From Gemmatimonadaceae bacterium (GTDB taxonomy: Bacteria > Gemmatimonadota > Gemmatimonadetes > Gemmatimonadales > Gemmatimonadaceae), in the NCBI GenBank assembly GCA_035533755.1, contig DATLTC010000047.1, forward strand, positions 1-33,854: a stretch of DNA of 33,854 bases, read 5' to 3'. Under the pieces are notes generated by a model. It was not told the origin of the DNA. It saw only the letters and a list, made by a program, of their open reading frames with translations, and ran no database searches. How positions within the stretch are numbered: the first letter of the stretch is position 1; each line of letters starts with the position of its first letter. Positions 33,611 through 33,854 of the stretch are shown here, piece after piece. The position numbers and the translations under genes were made by a program.

Positions 33611-33721
33611 TCAGTCGTCGCGAACCAGGGGGCTCTCCCATGCCTGGAGCAGCATGGCTTTCAGCCCGGCGAAGCGCTTGGGTCCGAGCTCGCGGCTCCA
33701 CTCCCGCTCGACTCCGCACTA
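33611..33721 (-). pseudogene. C-terminal remnant of a MarR-type regulator
   Basis: Minus-strand translation gives CGVEREWSRELGPKRFAGLK then AMLLQAWESPLVRDD and TGA at 33611. The VEREW-LG-RF-LKALL pattern is typical of the last helices of MarR-family regulators. A TAG closes the frame immediately upstream, and no helix-turn-helix is present, so only a fragment remains. It lies just before the decayed attC-like module. Confidence 0.5.
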
Positions 33722-33854
33722 AGGTCAATGCCTAAGTCTTATCTTCTTCACAACTCACCTGACCGGGCAGATCGAGCGCACGGCGACGACCGTAGCCGAC
33801 GGATCTGGCGGCTCGCCTCCTACGTGTGCGTCATGAAACGTGGTCGCGATCCCC
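33722..33854. other. Right-end stretch without a recognisable gene
   Basis: A minus-strand frame enters from the window edge and ends with TGA at 33755-33757 (about 32 residues, no family recognised). It may be the end of a gene beyond the window. Nothing else is visible. Confidence 0.3.

Noticed and set aside
33546-33728. 60-residue minus-strand frame at the right end
   Set aside because: It has a low-complexity basic translation, while another frame on the same strand encodes the MarR-like remnant.

Overview
This is GC-rich bacterial DNA with dense coding, frequent GTG starts and strong antisense open frames. The large Ser/Thr kinase fusions, PEGA domain, M1 peptidases and DUF4173/DUF5946/DUF1801 proteins suggest a Gemmatimonadota-like soil or freshwater bacterium. 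That placement is inference from gene style; no rRNA, tRNA or phylogenetic marker is present.

Layout. 1-5786 (minus): a hybrid sensor histidine kinase cut by the window edge, preceded by a Tat-exported GH127/DUF1680 arabinofuranosidase-like enzyme. 5995-10966 (plus): a 965-residue kinase + PEGA + FGE-sulfatase + alpha/beta-hydrolase fusion, then an exported M1 metallopeptidase closed by a perfect 21-bp hairpin. 11030-15623: LOG nucleosidase (minus), AIM24 protein (plus), a minus operon of VOC protein, predicted selenoprotein and bPH membrane protein, slipin (plus), then DUF1697 and DUF5946 (minus). 15676-17856 (minus): KatG. 18033-20456 (plus): a second M1 aminopeptidase with HEAT-like repeats. 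20453-24361 (minus): DUF4173 membrane protein and a coupled run of DUF1801, AraC, VOC, DUF1801 and DUF5946 genes. 24573-25208 (plus): outer-membrane beta-barrel.

25236-27684 (minus) looks like an integron cassette array without an integrase. Three about 111-bp attC-like sites separate small genes: a 54-residue membrane protein, an Ig-like exported protein, an AbiGi-type protein and a HicBA pair, followed by a 5'-truncated Ig-like paralogue. 28021-33460 holds DUF2252, DUF1801, small membrane proteins, an SDR, a lipocalin coupled to an APC permease, and a DUF2007-like membrane protein. A MarR-like remnant lies at the right end.

Two observations stand out. First, the UGA at 12973-12975 is probably selenocysteine. 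Reading through adds 26 residues that start with an Arg-Phe-Tyr-Pro segment. A 7-bp hairpin with an AGUU loop starts 10 nt after the UGA. The extended frame ends in a GTGA overlap with the next gene's start. Second, the attC-like sites carry AT-rich -10-like boxes facing the next cassette gene, and decayed copies of the same module precede ordinary chromosomal genes.
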